Assembly (NCBI GenBank): GCA_016296675.1
Contig: JAEDIV010000038.1
Coordinates: forward strand, 1-18,043
DNA: 18,043 nt
Direction: 5' to 3'
From: Clostridia bacterium
Lineage (GTDB): Bacteria > Bacillota > Clostridia > Christensenellales > Aristaeellaceae
A model generated the notes under the pieces. It made no database searches and was not told the DNA's origin. It saw only the letters and a program-made list of their open reading frames with translations. Of this stretch, positions 1 through 6,237 are shown piece after piece. Position 1 is the first letter of the stretch. The number at the start of each line of letters is the position of its first letter. The position numbers were made by a program, and so were the translations under genes.

Positions 1-20
1 CTTTACACAAGGGAGGCTTT
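1..20 (-). repeat. Edge of a hairpin-type dispersed repeat, cut by the window end
   Basis: Read on the minus strand, the first 20 bases contain AAAGCCTCCCTTGTG followed by TAAAG. This resembles one end of short hairpin repeats common in gut Clostridia, in which GCCTCCCTT is followed by a complementary AAGGGAGG. Only one end is visible, so the identity is inferred. It lies just beyond the left duplicated segment, much as the repeat at 1553-1602 lies beyond the right one. Confidence 0.35.
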
Positions 21-98
21 GGTGCGGTGCGTAATTGTTAGGCAAATTCAGGTTTATCGGTCTGTTTAAGCCCATATCTTCATTCTATATCTGTTTTC

Positions 99-184
99 TC
101 AGAAAAACTCAATTTCCCTCGCATACCCCTTATACCCGCCACCGGTTATGTACTGCATAAGGCCGGAGGAAAGCGCGGATTCAT
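99..184 (-). pseudogene. Internally deleted metallophosphoesterase remnant
   Basis: The ATG at 184-182, preceded by GGGGAGG, corresponds to the start of the intact phosphoesterase gene at 2706. It is joined directly to that gene's last codons. The joining is out of frame, since 766 bases are missing and 766 is not a multiple of three, so translation from this ATG stops after 12 codons at 146. In the other frame the last 27 or so residues of the enzyme are still readable and end at the TGA at 99-101, with one Pro-to-Ser change and one silent change. All metal-binding motifs are gone, so no enzyme can be made. Confidence 0.8.
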
Positions 185-211
185 AATTTCCTCCCCGAAT
201 ATATAGACAGC

Positions 212-238
212 CGCTGCAATACTTTCACAGCGTTTTTT
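212..238 (+). terminator. Hairpin with T-run on the plus strand
   Basis: CGCTG (212-216) pairs with CAGCG (228-232) and is followed by six T at 233-238. This is the shape of an intrinsic terminator on the plus strand, although no plus-strand gene is seen upstream. Its sequence corresponds to the minus-strand terminator at 2728-2757. In this copy the minus-strand T-run has decayed, and an A-run on the other flank makes it point the opposite way. Confidence 0.5.
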
Positions 239-243
239 ATGCT

Positions 244-1407
244 TCAAAAGTCATTGAATTCTTTGGCCATTGCATCGTAATCGGGAGAAGAGTCGACTGC
301 GGCTCTGAAAAGGAGCTTGCCGGTTTTATCATAGCCGGAATAGACGGTTTCTGAGTAGTGTAATATTGCACTGATATAGGGAGGCTTGTTTTCATAAACG
401 CCTGTCAGATTTTCGGAAACGATCAGGTAAAAATCACCGTAATCAATAAGGGCGGAAGGAGATCCCGCATCGAAGGCGGAGAATAGCGGATTTTCTCTAT
501 AGATATTTGTGCCGTCTTTTATGCCTATGAGCTGATTTGAAAACATGAAATCATTACTCAGACATTTTTCTGTGGTTTCAAGTGAATCGTTTACAGTAAA
601 TATCCAGTATTTGATATAACCGTTTGAATTTGAACCTTCAAAATCGCCGTCGTCCGATTGAGAACGGATAAAGAGGGTGAAATGATCATCAATCATTTTA
701 ACGAAGCTGATATTGTCGAAATGTGATCCGGAAATTACGCTGCTTTTAAGGCAATTTCCTTGCTTATCCAGAATATGCATGATGATATCTGACGGAGAAG
801 ACACGCCTTTTTTCTTGGTTTCAGGCGTCTGATATTCGCCGAAGAAATAAAAGTGATCGTTTGTTTCAAAGCAATATTTGAATGCAGAGCCTTCAAGCTG
901 ATTAAAGCTTGTATCAAACTGAACGTTTCCGTCTTTATCTGTTTTGATTATGCGTGAGACAAAGCCGGAATCGCTGGCCCAAGCATCCTCCACCGCGCTG
1001 TCATGAAATCCGAGGACGAACAGGATGCCGCCGTCCAGAGTAGGAATATAAGTGTTAATGTGATGATTTCTGTCGGAAATCGTTTCGTATTCAAGAAGCG
1101 ATGCTCCATATTTGTCCATCGTTTGTATCAGGCAACGCTTATTATGTCCGCTGTCATTAAGCGGAGTGGTTTCTATCTTTATGAGCTTTTCGCCATATGC
1201 TGATGCACGATAGAAAAGATTGTTTTCAACGATATTTTTTAATCCATCCGGTACTTCGCCAACAGGCTCCACGCTTTTGAAAGTGAACGATTGCATTGTG
1301 GAGACATGCTTTTTCGTAGGATTCTGAATAAAATGAACTACCCCACCAATCAAAACGACTGTTACGAAAACTACAATAATAAAGATAATAATCCATGATC
1401 TCTTCAT
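244..1407 (-). CDS. Membrane-anchored protein of unknown function, possible beta-propeller
   Basis: I do not recognise a family. The protein starts MKRSW, followed by one strongly hydrophobic segment (about residues 5-27) and then a soluble domain of about 350 residues, which fits an extracytoplasmic domain held by an N-terminal anchor. No lipobox cysteine is present. The outer part has strand-rich stretches with DGGILFVLGF, DKDGN and LDKQGN motifs, of the kind seen in propeller-like repeats, but I cannot define blades. The frame is open to 1527. I chose the ATG at 1407 because it has a GGGAAG ribosome-binding site and lies just downstream of a strong promoter at 1438-1466, so any longer start would precede transcription. 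The gene sits alone between two copies of a duplicated segment and is AT-richer by eye than the operons to the right, suggesting later arrival. The function is unknown. Confidence 0.75.
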   Translation of the reverse strand: MKRSWIIIFIIVVFVTVVLIGGVVHFIQNPTKKHVSTMQSFTFKSVEPVGEVPDGLKNIVENNLFYRASAYGEKLIKIETTPLNDSGHNKRCLIQTMDKYGASLLEYETISDRNHHINTYIPTLDGGILFVLGFHDSAVEDAWASDSGFVSRIIKTDKDGNVQFDTSFNQLEGSAFKYCFETNDHFYFFGEYQTPETKKKGVSSPSDIIMHILDKQGNCLKSSVISGSHFDNISFVKMIDDHFTLFIRSQSDDGDFEGSNSNGYIKYWIFTVNDSLETTEKCLSNDFMFSNQLIGIKDGTNIYRENPLFSAFDAGSPSALIDYGDFYLIVSENLTGVYENKPPYISAILHYSETVYSGYDKTGKLLFRAAVDSSPDYDAMAKEFNDF

Positions 1408-1437
1408 ATCATCACTTCCCGTCTGTAGGATGCTTCC

Positions 1438-1466
1438 ATTATACGACAAAAGTAGACAAATAGCAA
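1438..1466 (-). promoter_or_regulatory. Sigma-A promoter of the membrane-anchored protein gene
   Basis: On the minus strand TTGCTA (1466-1461) is separated by 17 bases from a perfect TATAAT (1443-1438). Transcription would begin near 1430, leaving about 25 bases of leader before the ATG at 1407. This settles the choice of start codon. Confidence 0.8.
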
Positions 1467-1552
1467 GAACCGCAAAAGGCGGAAGGAGAGAGAACGAAGA
1501 GTTTGATTTACGGGATATGTTTTCCATATCGCCTTAAATCATCTGCCCGATA

Positions 1553-1602
1553 TCTCTCCCTCAGGCGGCTTCGCCGCCAGCTCCCTCGTAAAAATGGAGC
1601 CA
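1553..1602 (-). repeat. Hairpin-containing dispersed repeat
   Basis: The core is a 6-bp GC-rich hairpin, GGCGGC (1564-1569) and GCCGCC (1573-1578), flanked by two direct CTCCCTC copies and ending in GGAGCC. This layout, with GGCTCC, GAGGGAGCTGGC, a variable hairpin and GCCTGAGGGAG, is one I recognise from interspersed repeats in gut Clostridia. It has no coding potential. It sits right after the broken acetyltransferase and may have taken part in the rearrangement here. Confidence 0.55.
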
Positions 1603-1609
1603 TTGGAAA

Positions 1610-1831
1610 TTATCGATTCATTTTAACGATGAATTCGGCGGTTCCCTCCTGATATTTCTTCTCTTCCGGAATAGTAAAACCATATCTTTGATAAAATCGT
1701 ATTGCTTTCCTGTTTTTTTCAAGAACCCATAAAAAATCACAATGTTTCTGTTCTATGGCAAATTGAATAAGGGTGCTTCCAATACCTTGATCCTCCATCA
1801 GATTCAAGTCTGTCGGTTTGTTTAAGCCCAT
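1610..1831 (-). pseudogene. C-terminal fragment of a GNAT acetyltransferase
   Basis: The 73 residues contain the acetyl-CoA binding part of the GNAT fold: a Q-G-I-G-S pyrophosphate loop near residues 15-19 and the late motif NRKAIRFYQRYGF. A normal GNAT protein has about 70-80 residues before that loop, and these are absent. An in-frame TAG lies four codons upstream of the ATG, so the missing half is not hidden in the same frame. The first ten or so residues (MGLNKPTDLN) come from sequence shared with the left duplicate at 43-80, not from a GNAT gene. The fragment therefore looks joined at a recombination point. A short product could be made, but without the N-terminal half it is unlikely to be an active enzyme. 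Confidence 0.7.
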
Positions 1832-1938
1832 GGCTTCATTCTATATCTGTTTTCTCAGAAAAACTCAATTTCCCTCGCATACCCCTTATACCCGCCGCCG
1901 GTTATGTACTGCATAAGGCCGGAGGGAAGCGCGGATTC
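1799..1938 (-). repeat. Right copy of the duplicated segment
   Basis: This region is near-identical to 43-182 on the same strand. It covers the last 28 codons or so of the phosphoesterase gene, its stop codon and about 56 bases downstream. Similarity stops abruptly where the acetyltransferase fragment begins, which marks a junction. Confidence 0.85.
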
Positions 1939-2706
1939 GCAGCTTTCGTGCAGGTGGCCTGCCAAAATGGCCTTGATGGAGGGGCAGGAATGGACGTAAT
2001 CGATGAAAGCATCTGTTGCTTCATCCGGCTTTTGCTGGCGGTAGCGATAGTCGTCGTAGGGCTTTAAGAGGGGTTCGGGCGTACCGGTCAGGTATGCGCA
2101 GGGGAAGTGGAGATCGTCCATAATCAGGTGGTAAAGTTCGTCCGTGTGTAGCGGGCAATGGAGCATGAGAACAATGGGAAGTCCTTTTTCCGCTTCTTTT
2201 TTGAGCTTTTCAAGCTGTGGAAATGTGAAGCGGTAATAGGAATTGTCGACGGCGACAAAGTTTATGCCGTGCATTTCGCGGTTTGCAAAGGTCAGGTCGT
2301 TTTTAAAATGCTTCTGAACGAAATCGTAGGACTGCATTTTATAGGCCTCATCCTCAAACGCTTCGCCCACATACAGGCTGAATTCGTGGTTTCCAACCGC
2401 TATAAAATAATCCATGTCCTTGAAAAGTGTTTCGGCGGTTTCGAGATTTTTGTTGGAAACGAAATCAATCAGATCGCCTGTATAGAGAATGGGGAGATTG
2501 TTTTCCTTCGCATAGGCGAGCTGCTCATTCAGATGCGGCATGACGCCTTTGCCCTGGGAATCGAATTCTTTCTGACGCCTTTGTGCAAGAAGATTTTTTC
2601 TTTCGTCATCGCGTTCATCCGCCAGACACAAATGATTGTCCGAAAGATGAAGAACCTTGAAGGGAGACGCAAGGTCGAATCTGATATGTGTAATCGTGGG
2701 ATTCAT
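1855..2706 (-). CDS. Calcineurin-like metallophosphoesterase
   Basis: This is a complete two-metal phosphoesterase of 283 residues. All five signature blocks are present in order: D-N-H at 23-25, GDLID at 77-81, GNHE at 105-108, H183 in LMLHCPLH, and GHLH at 250-253. These residues hold two divalent metal ions and activate water to hydrolyse phosphate esters. There is no signal peptide, so the enzyme is cytoplasmic. The substrate cannot be told from the sequence. The ATG at 2706 has a strong GGAGGAAA ribosome-binding site. The gene follows the DUF1858 gene after a terminator and could be read by partial read-through. A weak promoter (CCGACA, 18 bases, TATAAA) overlaps that hairpin. The last codons are duplicated at the left end of the window. 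Confidence 0.88.
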   Translation of the reverse strand: MNPTITHIRFDLASPFKVLHLSDNHLCLADERDDERKNLLAQRRQKEFDSQGKGVMPHLNEQLAYAKENNLPILYTGDLIDFVSNKNLETAETLFKDMDYFIAVGNHEFSLYVGEAFEDEAYKMQSYDFVQKHFKNDLTFANREMHGINFVAVDNSYYRFTFPQLEKLKKEAEKGLPIVLMLHCPLHTDELYHLIMDDLHFPCAYLTGTPEPLLKPYDDYRYRQQKPDEATDAFIDYVHSCPSIKAILAGHLHESCESALPSGLMQYITGGGYKGYAREIEFF

Positions 2707-2727
2707 ATTTTCCTCCGGTGTTTATAT

Positions 2728-2757
2728 AAAAAACCGCTGCTTATTGTCGGCAGCGGC
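2728..2757 (-). terminator. Intrinsic terminator after the DUF1858 gene
   Basis: On the minus strand CCGCTGC pairs with GCAGCGG over a 9-base loop (arms at 2756-2750 and 2740-2734), followed by TTTTTT at 2733-2728. It ends the DUF1858 transcript or weakens read-through into the phosphoesterase gene. Confidence 0.85.
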
Positions 2758-2774
2758 TTGAAGTTTCCCTGAAT

Positions 2775-2975
2775 TTATTTCTTCTCAGCGAAATAGGCGT
2801 TGAGCTTTTCTACCAGCTCGTCCGCGCTTACGCCGTGAGCGGCGCAGGCCATTTCGATGGATTCAGCGGTGGCGTGGGGGCAGGTCAGGCAATGCATGCC
2901 GAAAGACATAAAAATGGGCGCGCAGCCGCGGTCCATTCGGAGTACTTCGCCGATAGACATCTGCTTATTGATCAT
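2775..2975 (-). CDS. DUF1858 domain protein (CxxC redox-type small protein)
   Basis: The 66-residue protein is a single DUF1858 domain, a small helical family often found alone or attached to hybrid-cluster and other redox proteins. The typical pattern is visible: an N-terminal M-S-I-G-E-V-L helix, then F-G-M-H-C-L-T-C-P with C29 and C32 forming the CxxC pair, then a helix ending in the D-E-L-V-E-K-L-N motif. An extra cysteine, C18, precedes the pair. A disulfide or metal/cluster role is suggested by the family, but the biochemical function is not known. The start has an AGGAGG ribosome-binding site, a clear promoter at 3015-3043 and a terminator at 2728-2757, so it forms its own short transcript. 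Confidence 0.9.
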   Translation of the reverse strand: MINKQMSIGEVLRMDRGCAPIFMSFGMHCLTCPHATAESIEMACAAHGVSADELVEKLNAYFAEKK

Positions 2976-3014
2976 AATCTGTTTTCCTCCTTTCGAACAA
3001 TCGAATCTATCTAT

Positions 3015-3043
3015 ATATTACACGCTTTTGCTCCATTATGCAA
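3015..3043 (-). promoter_or_regulatory. Sigma-A promoter of the DUF1858 gene
   Basis: On the minus strand TTGCAT (3043-3038), a 17-base spacer and TAATAT (3020-3015) lie about 40 bases before the start codon at 2975. Confidence 0.7.
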
Positions 3044-3146
3044 TAAGCTTCACAATTTTAATCTTCCACAAAAATTCAAAAATATGTATATCGAATGATT
3101 CCTTCGCGCATACTCTTTATCATCAACATATCAGGAGGGATTTGTA

Positions 3147-3899
3147 ATGACTGAGCAGGCGTTAAGAAACAGCCGCCGCGCCGGATGGAGCGATAAAGAG
3201 ACAGATATGCTTTGGGAGACTGCGGATGAAGCGCATAAAGCGGGATTGCCTTTAAAGGCGGTATTTGAAAGCATCGCCGAGAAAACGGGCAGACGGCCCA
3301 ACAGCATCCGGAATTATTACTATGCGCAGGTCAGAAGAAAATCGGGCGACAACACCGTGACTGCACGGTTTGTACCCTTTACGGAGGATGAAGTCAGATG
3401 GCTGATCAAGCAGGTGCTGATCGGCAGAAGCGAGGGGATGAGCGTGCGCGCCTGCCTTCAGAAACTGTCCGGCGGGGATCACAGCCTGACGCTCAGATAT
3501 CAGAACAAATACAGGGCGATTCTCAAAAGCAGGCCGGAATATGTGAAAAAAATCGTGGATGAGCTGAATTCCGAGGGCGTCAGCTGCACGCAGCCGGAAG
3601 TGAACCACAGAATGCGCGTGAGCGCCGATGAAGCAGCAAGAAAGATGAACGAAAGCGCGTACCGCGCGGGCGACAATGAAATTGTCCGCGCCTGCGAAAC
3701 AATCGCTTCGCTGATCGACTCAGTCAGAAAGGGAGAAGGATTTTCCTCGCCTGCGCTTTTATCGGCGGTTTCCGATTTTATCAAGCCCGTCAAGAATTTT
3801 GTGTGCCTGAGCGAAAACGAGCAGAAGAAGGAAATGAGCGCGTTTGTCAGCGAGGTCAAGGATTTGATCGGGAAGGTTGAAACGCAGATGCCGGTGTGA
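3147..3899 (+). CDS. RsfA-like regulator with tandem Myb/SANT-type motifs
   Basis: This 250-residue protein is probably a DNA-binding regulator. The N-terminus (residues about 12-65) has the Myb-like pattern of the RsfA family: W14-S-D-K-E and L-W helices, then F-E-S-I-A-E-K-T-G-R-R-P-N-S-I-R-N-Y-Y-Y as the recognition-helix region. A second, weaker copy begins at F78-T-E-D-E-V-R-W and runs to about residue 127. The rest is helical and charged with no recognised domain. RsfA in Bacillus adjusts sigma-F-dependent expression in the forespore, but family members also occur outside sporulation, so that role is only inferred here. The ATG has AGGAGGG seven bases upstream. No good sigma-A promoter is seen; a loose sigma-G-like pair (GTATA at 3086, CATACT at 3109) is present but weak. 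The gene stands alone, divergent from DUF1858. Confidence 0.75.
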   Translation: MTEQALRNSRRAGWSDKETDMLWETADEAHKAGLPLKAVFESIAEKTGRRPNSIRNYYYAQVRRKSGDNTVTARFVPFTEDEVRWLIKQVLIGRSEGMSVRACLQKLSGGDHSLTLRYQNKYRAILKSRPEYVKKIVDELNSEGVSCTQPEVNHRMRVSADEAARKMNESAYRAGDNEIVRACETIASLIDSVRKGEGFSSPALLSAVSDFIKPVKNFVCLSENEQKKEMSAFVSEVKDLIGKVETQMPV

Positions 3900-3909
3900 A
3901 AAAAGACTG

Positions 3910-4020
3910 AATTGAAGGTAGGGCGAAGGGGTGTCTCCGCCATATAGGGCAAAAGAAACGAAAAAATTGAGGGGGGCACCCGTCCTCGGGTGTCCGAGCA
4001 TTCTAAAAAAGAATGTCCTC
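3910..4020. repeat. Hairpin-rich non-coding stretch
   Basis: Two hairpins lie close together. GGGCACCCG (3974-3982) pairs with CGGGTGTCC (3987-3995) around a 4-base loop with one G-U pair. CATTCT (3999-4004) then pairs with AGAATG (4010-4015) around AAAAA. No T-run follows on the plus strand, so termination of the upstream gene is uncertain. The sequence looks like part of a dispersed repeat, because GC hairpins of this sort recur in related genomes, but only one copy is visible here. Confidence 0.4.
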
Positions 4021-4044
4021 ACAAGCCGCATGGACAAAGTTAGA

Positions 4045-4120
4045 CGCGGGAGGCGAAACGCCTCCCCTACAGTGTGAAACGTATTGTTTCAATTGTAGGG
4101 GACGGGTTTCCCGTCCCGCG
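4045..4120. repeat. REPIN-like paired hairpin element
   Basis: Two 27-base arms (4045-4071 and 4094-4120) are arranged as inverted repeats around a 22-base centre. Each arm is itself a hairpin: GGGAGGC-GAAA-CGCCTCCC-type on the left and GGGACGGG-TTT-CCCGTCCC on the right. When the right arm is reverse-complemented, the two share CGCGGGA, GAAAC and TCCCCTACA. They differ only at three-base blocks in the stem (GGC/GCC versus CGG/CCG), and these changes keep each hairpin paired. The centre holds another stem, TGAAAC (4075-4080) with GTTTCA (4086-4091). This architecture matches REP doublets. It may also act as a transcription barrier between the converging genes. Confidence 0.75.
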
Positions 4121-4124
4121 TATT

Positions 4125-6074
4125 TTATTCGATTGCAATCATCTGATGGAGCGTAAATTTGGGAACTGTGAATTTGACATGCGATCCGTCCCAGGAAAAC
4201 GGAATTTCTTCTCCTTCCGGCGCGAGATATACGCGCTCGGGCTTTTTCTCCATTTTTACGGTGACTTCGGTATTGTGCAAGGGAATGGCGTCCTCGATGA
4301 CCTCGATGCCCTTCCCACGCGTGGTGGTATAGGCGAAAAGGAGATGAACGACATATCTTTCCTCTTTTTGCGTCAGCGTGATCACGCCCCTGTCGGGAAG
4401 CGTTGTTTTGATGCTTGCATTATCGCCCAAAAGGCGCTCAATTGCATACAGCGTAAGTTCCTTTGCAGAAAGCTCGCCCTTAGTGGCGTAGTCCTCAAAT
4501 ACGTTCCAGGAGATATAGGCGATGTTTCCGCTGAGCACGGCGGCAGGCGTTTCGGCGGCGTCTGTATCGTTTGGCGTATGCTGGTGGGAGGAGAAATGGT
4601 TCCAGGCGCGGTTGAAATAGGGGTTCTGGCGGCGCGCGAAAACTTCTCCGGTTACGGAATCGATCTTCATGCCTCTTTTGTACATGACATAGGCGGTTTC
4701 GCCGTTTACCGCAGGGTATGCAGGAATCATGTAATCGGGCATGAATTCATTTAAGCCTACAAATCTGCAGCCGGTGTCAAATGCGAATTCATCCTTGTCT
4801 TTCCAAAGTCCGGATTCGCCGGTCAGAAGGACTTTTCCGCCTGCATTCATGAATTCGGTCAGCTTTTCATGAAGGGCGGGGGTGATGCGGATCAGGTCGG
4901 GGAGGATGGCGAGCTTGTATTTTAAGAGGTCCGCCTCGGCATCAACAAAGTCGAAAAGATATTTGCCTTCCAGAAGAATGCGGTTTGCGCCGACGTTGGA
5001 GTCTGTGCCCGCGCCGTTTCTGCCGGTTGCAAGGAGCGCCTCGACGCTCAGAACCGCGATATCCGATATGTTTTTATAGCCCTCGCAGTAGGGCTGTTTC
5101 TTTTCAACCAGCTCATAGGCCTTGCCGATTAAGCGATAGGTGGACTCGTTCATCTCCCCGCTCGGATGCAATTGATCGCCGATGGAGATGCACGCGCCGC
5201 ATGCGAGGGAAAGACCCGTTTCATAGATGAGCGCGTTCGGATGCTTGAAGCCGCCGAATTCGCCCCATGTGGTGTGGAATTTTCCGGTCATGCCGAGAAA
5301 TTCCTTGTCAAGCGTTCTTGTATAGGCCGCAGACATCGGGAAATGATCGTAGCCCCAGCCGCCTGTCGGCAAACTTTCAAGCTCAAGATGCGTGTCGTAT
5401 CCGGCGAGATCGCGTCTGCCATGGGGGATATGACCGGCGTTATGGAAGATGGTCGCGGTCTTTGAATACTTGCGCACGGCTTGCTCGATTCTGCGCGCAT
5501 AATTGGCATATACCTTCCGACCGAATTTTTTGACGTCGTCCATATTCTCGGGGTCCATGCCTTCTTCAACCATGGAATTTACGCAATGAGCGCATACGCA
5601 CATGCGTTCATCGGAAATATCCAGAAACACGCCGCAGGGGTTGTATTTTTCCATGACCTCTTCAACCTGATGAACCAGTGTATCAAGGTACGGGGTGTTG
5701 TAGCACATAAGGTGGTAATGCGCCTTGGTATAAGTAGAGGGTTCCGTGCCTTCCGGGCTTACGACCAGCCATTCGGGGTGATTTCGGACTTCCTTCTCGT
5801 CAAAGCCTGCGCTGATGTACACGGGCGCGTTTACGCCGATTTCGCGGCAGGCTTCAAGCTGCGCACCCAACAGGTCAATGGCGAGGTTCGGATGCGGGCG
5901 GTTTGCGGTCGAGGGATGATAGGCCCAGCCGTGGTGGCACTTTGAAAATACAGTGATGGAGTCTACATGGCCTTCAAGCAAGGCTTTCTGAAACTGCTTT
6001 TTGTCAAATCGTGCGCCGATACCGGGCACTTTCTCAGAGGTATGGAAATCAAGATGCACCTGACGGAATCTCAT
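4125..6074 (-). CDS. Putative glycoside hydrolase, GHL6 family with beta-galactosidase trimerisation-like domain
   Basis: The 649-residue protein begins with a TIM-barrel typical of hypothetical glycosyl hydrolase 6 (GHL6). Diagnostic stretches are V-H-L-D-F-H-T-S near the start, G-H-V-D-S-I-T-V-F, K-C-H-H-G-W-A-Y-H-P and G-V-F-L-D-I. A cysteine pair, C-V-C-A-H-C, follows this last strand. From about residue 335 the chain looks like the class-I glutamine-amidotransferase-like trimerisation domain of GH42 enzymes (I-L-P-D-L-I-R-I-T, G-G-K-V-L-L-T-G-E). A beta-sandwich ends the protein. It has no signal peptide, so it should act on imported oligosaccharides in the cytoplasm. The substrate and catalytic residues cannot be named. 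The ATG follows a GGGAGGAAA site. The gene is divergent from a membrane AraC-type regulator, its likely controller; no transporter is in view. Confidence 0.82.
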   Translation of the reverse strand: MRFRQVHLDFHTSEKVPGIGARFDKKQFQKALLEGHVDSITVFSKCHHGWAYHPSTANRPHPNLAIDLLGAQLEACREIGVNAPVYISAGFDEKEVRNHPEWLVVSPEGTEPSTYTKAHYHLMCYNTPYLDTLVHQVEEVMEKYNPCGVFLDISDERMCVCAHCVNSMVEEGMDPENMDDVKKFGRKVYANYARRIEQAVRKYSKTATIFHNAGHIPHGRRDLAGYDTHLELESLPTGGWGYDHFPMSAAYTRTLDKEFLGMTGKFHTTWGEFGGFKHPNALIYETGLSLACGACISIGDQLHPSGEMNESTYRLIGKAYELVEKKQPYCEGYKNISDIAVLSVEALLATGRNGAGTDSNVGANRILLEGKYLFDFVDAEADLLKYKLAILPDLIRITPALHEKLTEFMNAGGKVLLTGESGLWKDKDEFAFDTGCRFVGLNEFMPDYMIPAYPAVNGETAYVMYKRGMKIDSVTGEVFARRQNPYFNRAWNHFSSHQHTPNDTDAAETPAAVLSGNIAYISWNVFEDYATKGELSAKELTLYAIERLLGDNASIKTTLPDRGVITLTQKEERYVVHLLFAYTTTRGKGIEVIEDAIPLHNTEVTVKMEKKPERVYLAPEGEEIPFSWDGSHVKFTVPKFTLHQMIAIE

Positions 6075-6104
6075 ACGGCTTTCCTCCCTGTTAGTGATGT
6101 GTCT

Positions 6105-6110
6105 ATTATA
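6105..6110 (-). promoter_or_regulatory. Candidate -10 box of the glycoside hydrolase gene
   Basis: On the minus strand a perfect TATAAT (6110-6105) lies about 30 bases before the start codon. No good -35 box is found 16-18 bases upstream; the best is TTCCTT. A strong -10 with a poor -35 fits a promoter needing an activator, such as the divergent AraC-type protein. Confidence 0.55.
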
Positions 6111-6170
6111 TACGATTTTTGTGCGTTAAGGAAGAGTGAAGAAAAATATTTTTGCGGGCGGCTTCTCGCG

Positions 6171-6199
6171 TTGCCTCTCAAAATAATATATGGTATAAT
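6171..6199 (+). promoter_or_regulatory. Sigma-A promoter of the AraC-type regulator gene
   Basis: TTGCCT (6171-6176), a 17-base spacer and a perfect TATAAT (6194-6199) precede the GTG start at 6238 by a leader of about 30 bases. The good match suggests constitutive expression of the sensor. Confidence 0.8.
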
Positions 6200-6237
6200 C
6201 ATTCTGATCCGGTTTTGAAACGAAAGGGCGAAAACAG

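Larger units (their letters stand above)
43..240 (-). repeat. Left copy of a duplicated segment (terminator, leader, start and tail of the phosphoesterase locus)
   Basis: This stretch matches two separated parts of the phosphoesterase locus. Positions 43-182 match 1799-1938 at a constant offset of 1756 bases with only a few differences. Positions about 183-232 match, less closely, the terminator, leader and start codon at 2704-2757, sharing CGCTG, GCAGCGG, TATATA and a GGAGGAAA ribosome-binding site. The 766 bases between these parts in the right copy are missing. The six-base sequence GGATTC occurs at both edges of the missing part (1933-1938 and 2699-2704) and once here (177-182). This is the pattern left by deletion between short direct repeats. 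Confidence 0.85.

Noticed and set aside
146..184. Tiny 12-codon frame with a good ribosome-binding site
   Set aside because: It is the out-of-frame product of the deletion that joined the phosphoesterase start to its tail, so it is a relic and not a gene.
1408..1527. N-terminal extension of the membrane-anchored protein (40 more residues)
   Set aside because: It lies upstream of or over the strong promoter at 1438-1466, and the ATG at 1407 has a proper ribosome-binding site.
3086..3114. Sigma-G promoter for the RsfA-like gene
   Set aside because: The -35 and -10 matches are loose and the spacing is long, so it is mentioned only as a weak possibility.
3759..4037. Minus-strand frame of 92 codons across the regulator end and the repeat
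   Set aside because: It is antisense to the regulator and runs through hairpin repeats; there is no ribosome-binding site and no family resemblance.
3900..4124. CRISPR array or tandem repeat
   Set aside because: The repeats are inverted arms and isolated hairpins, without regular repeat-spacer spacing.
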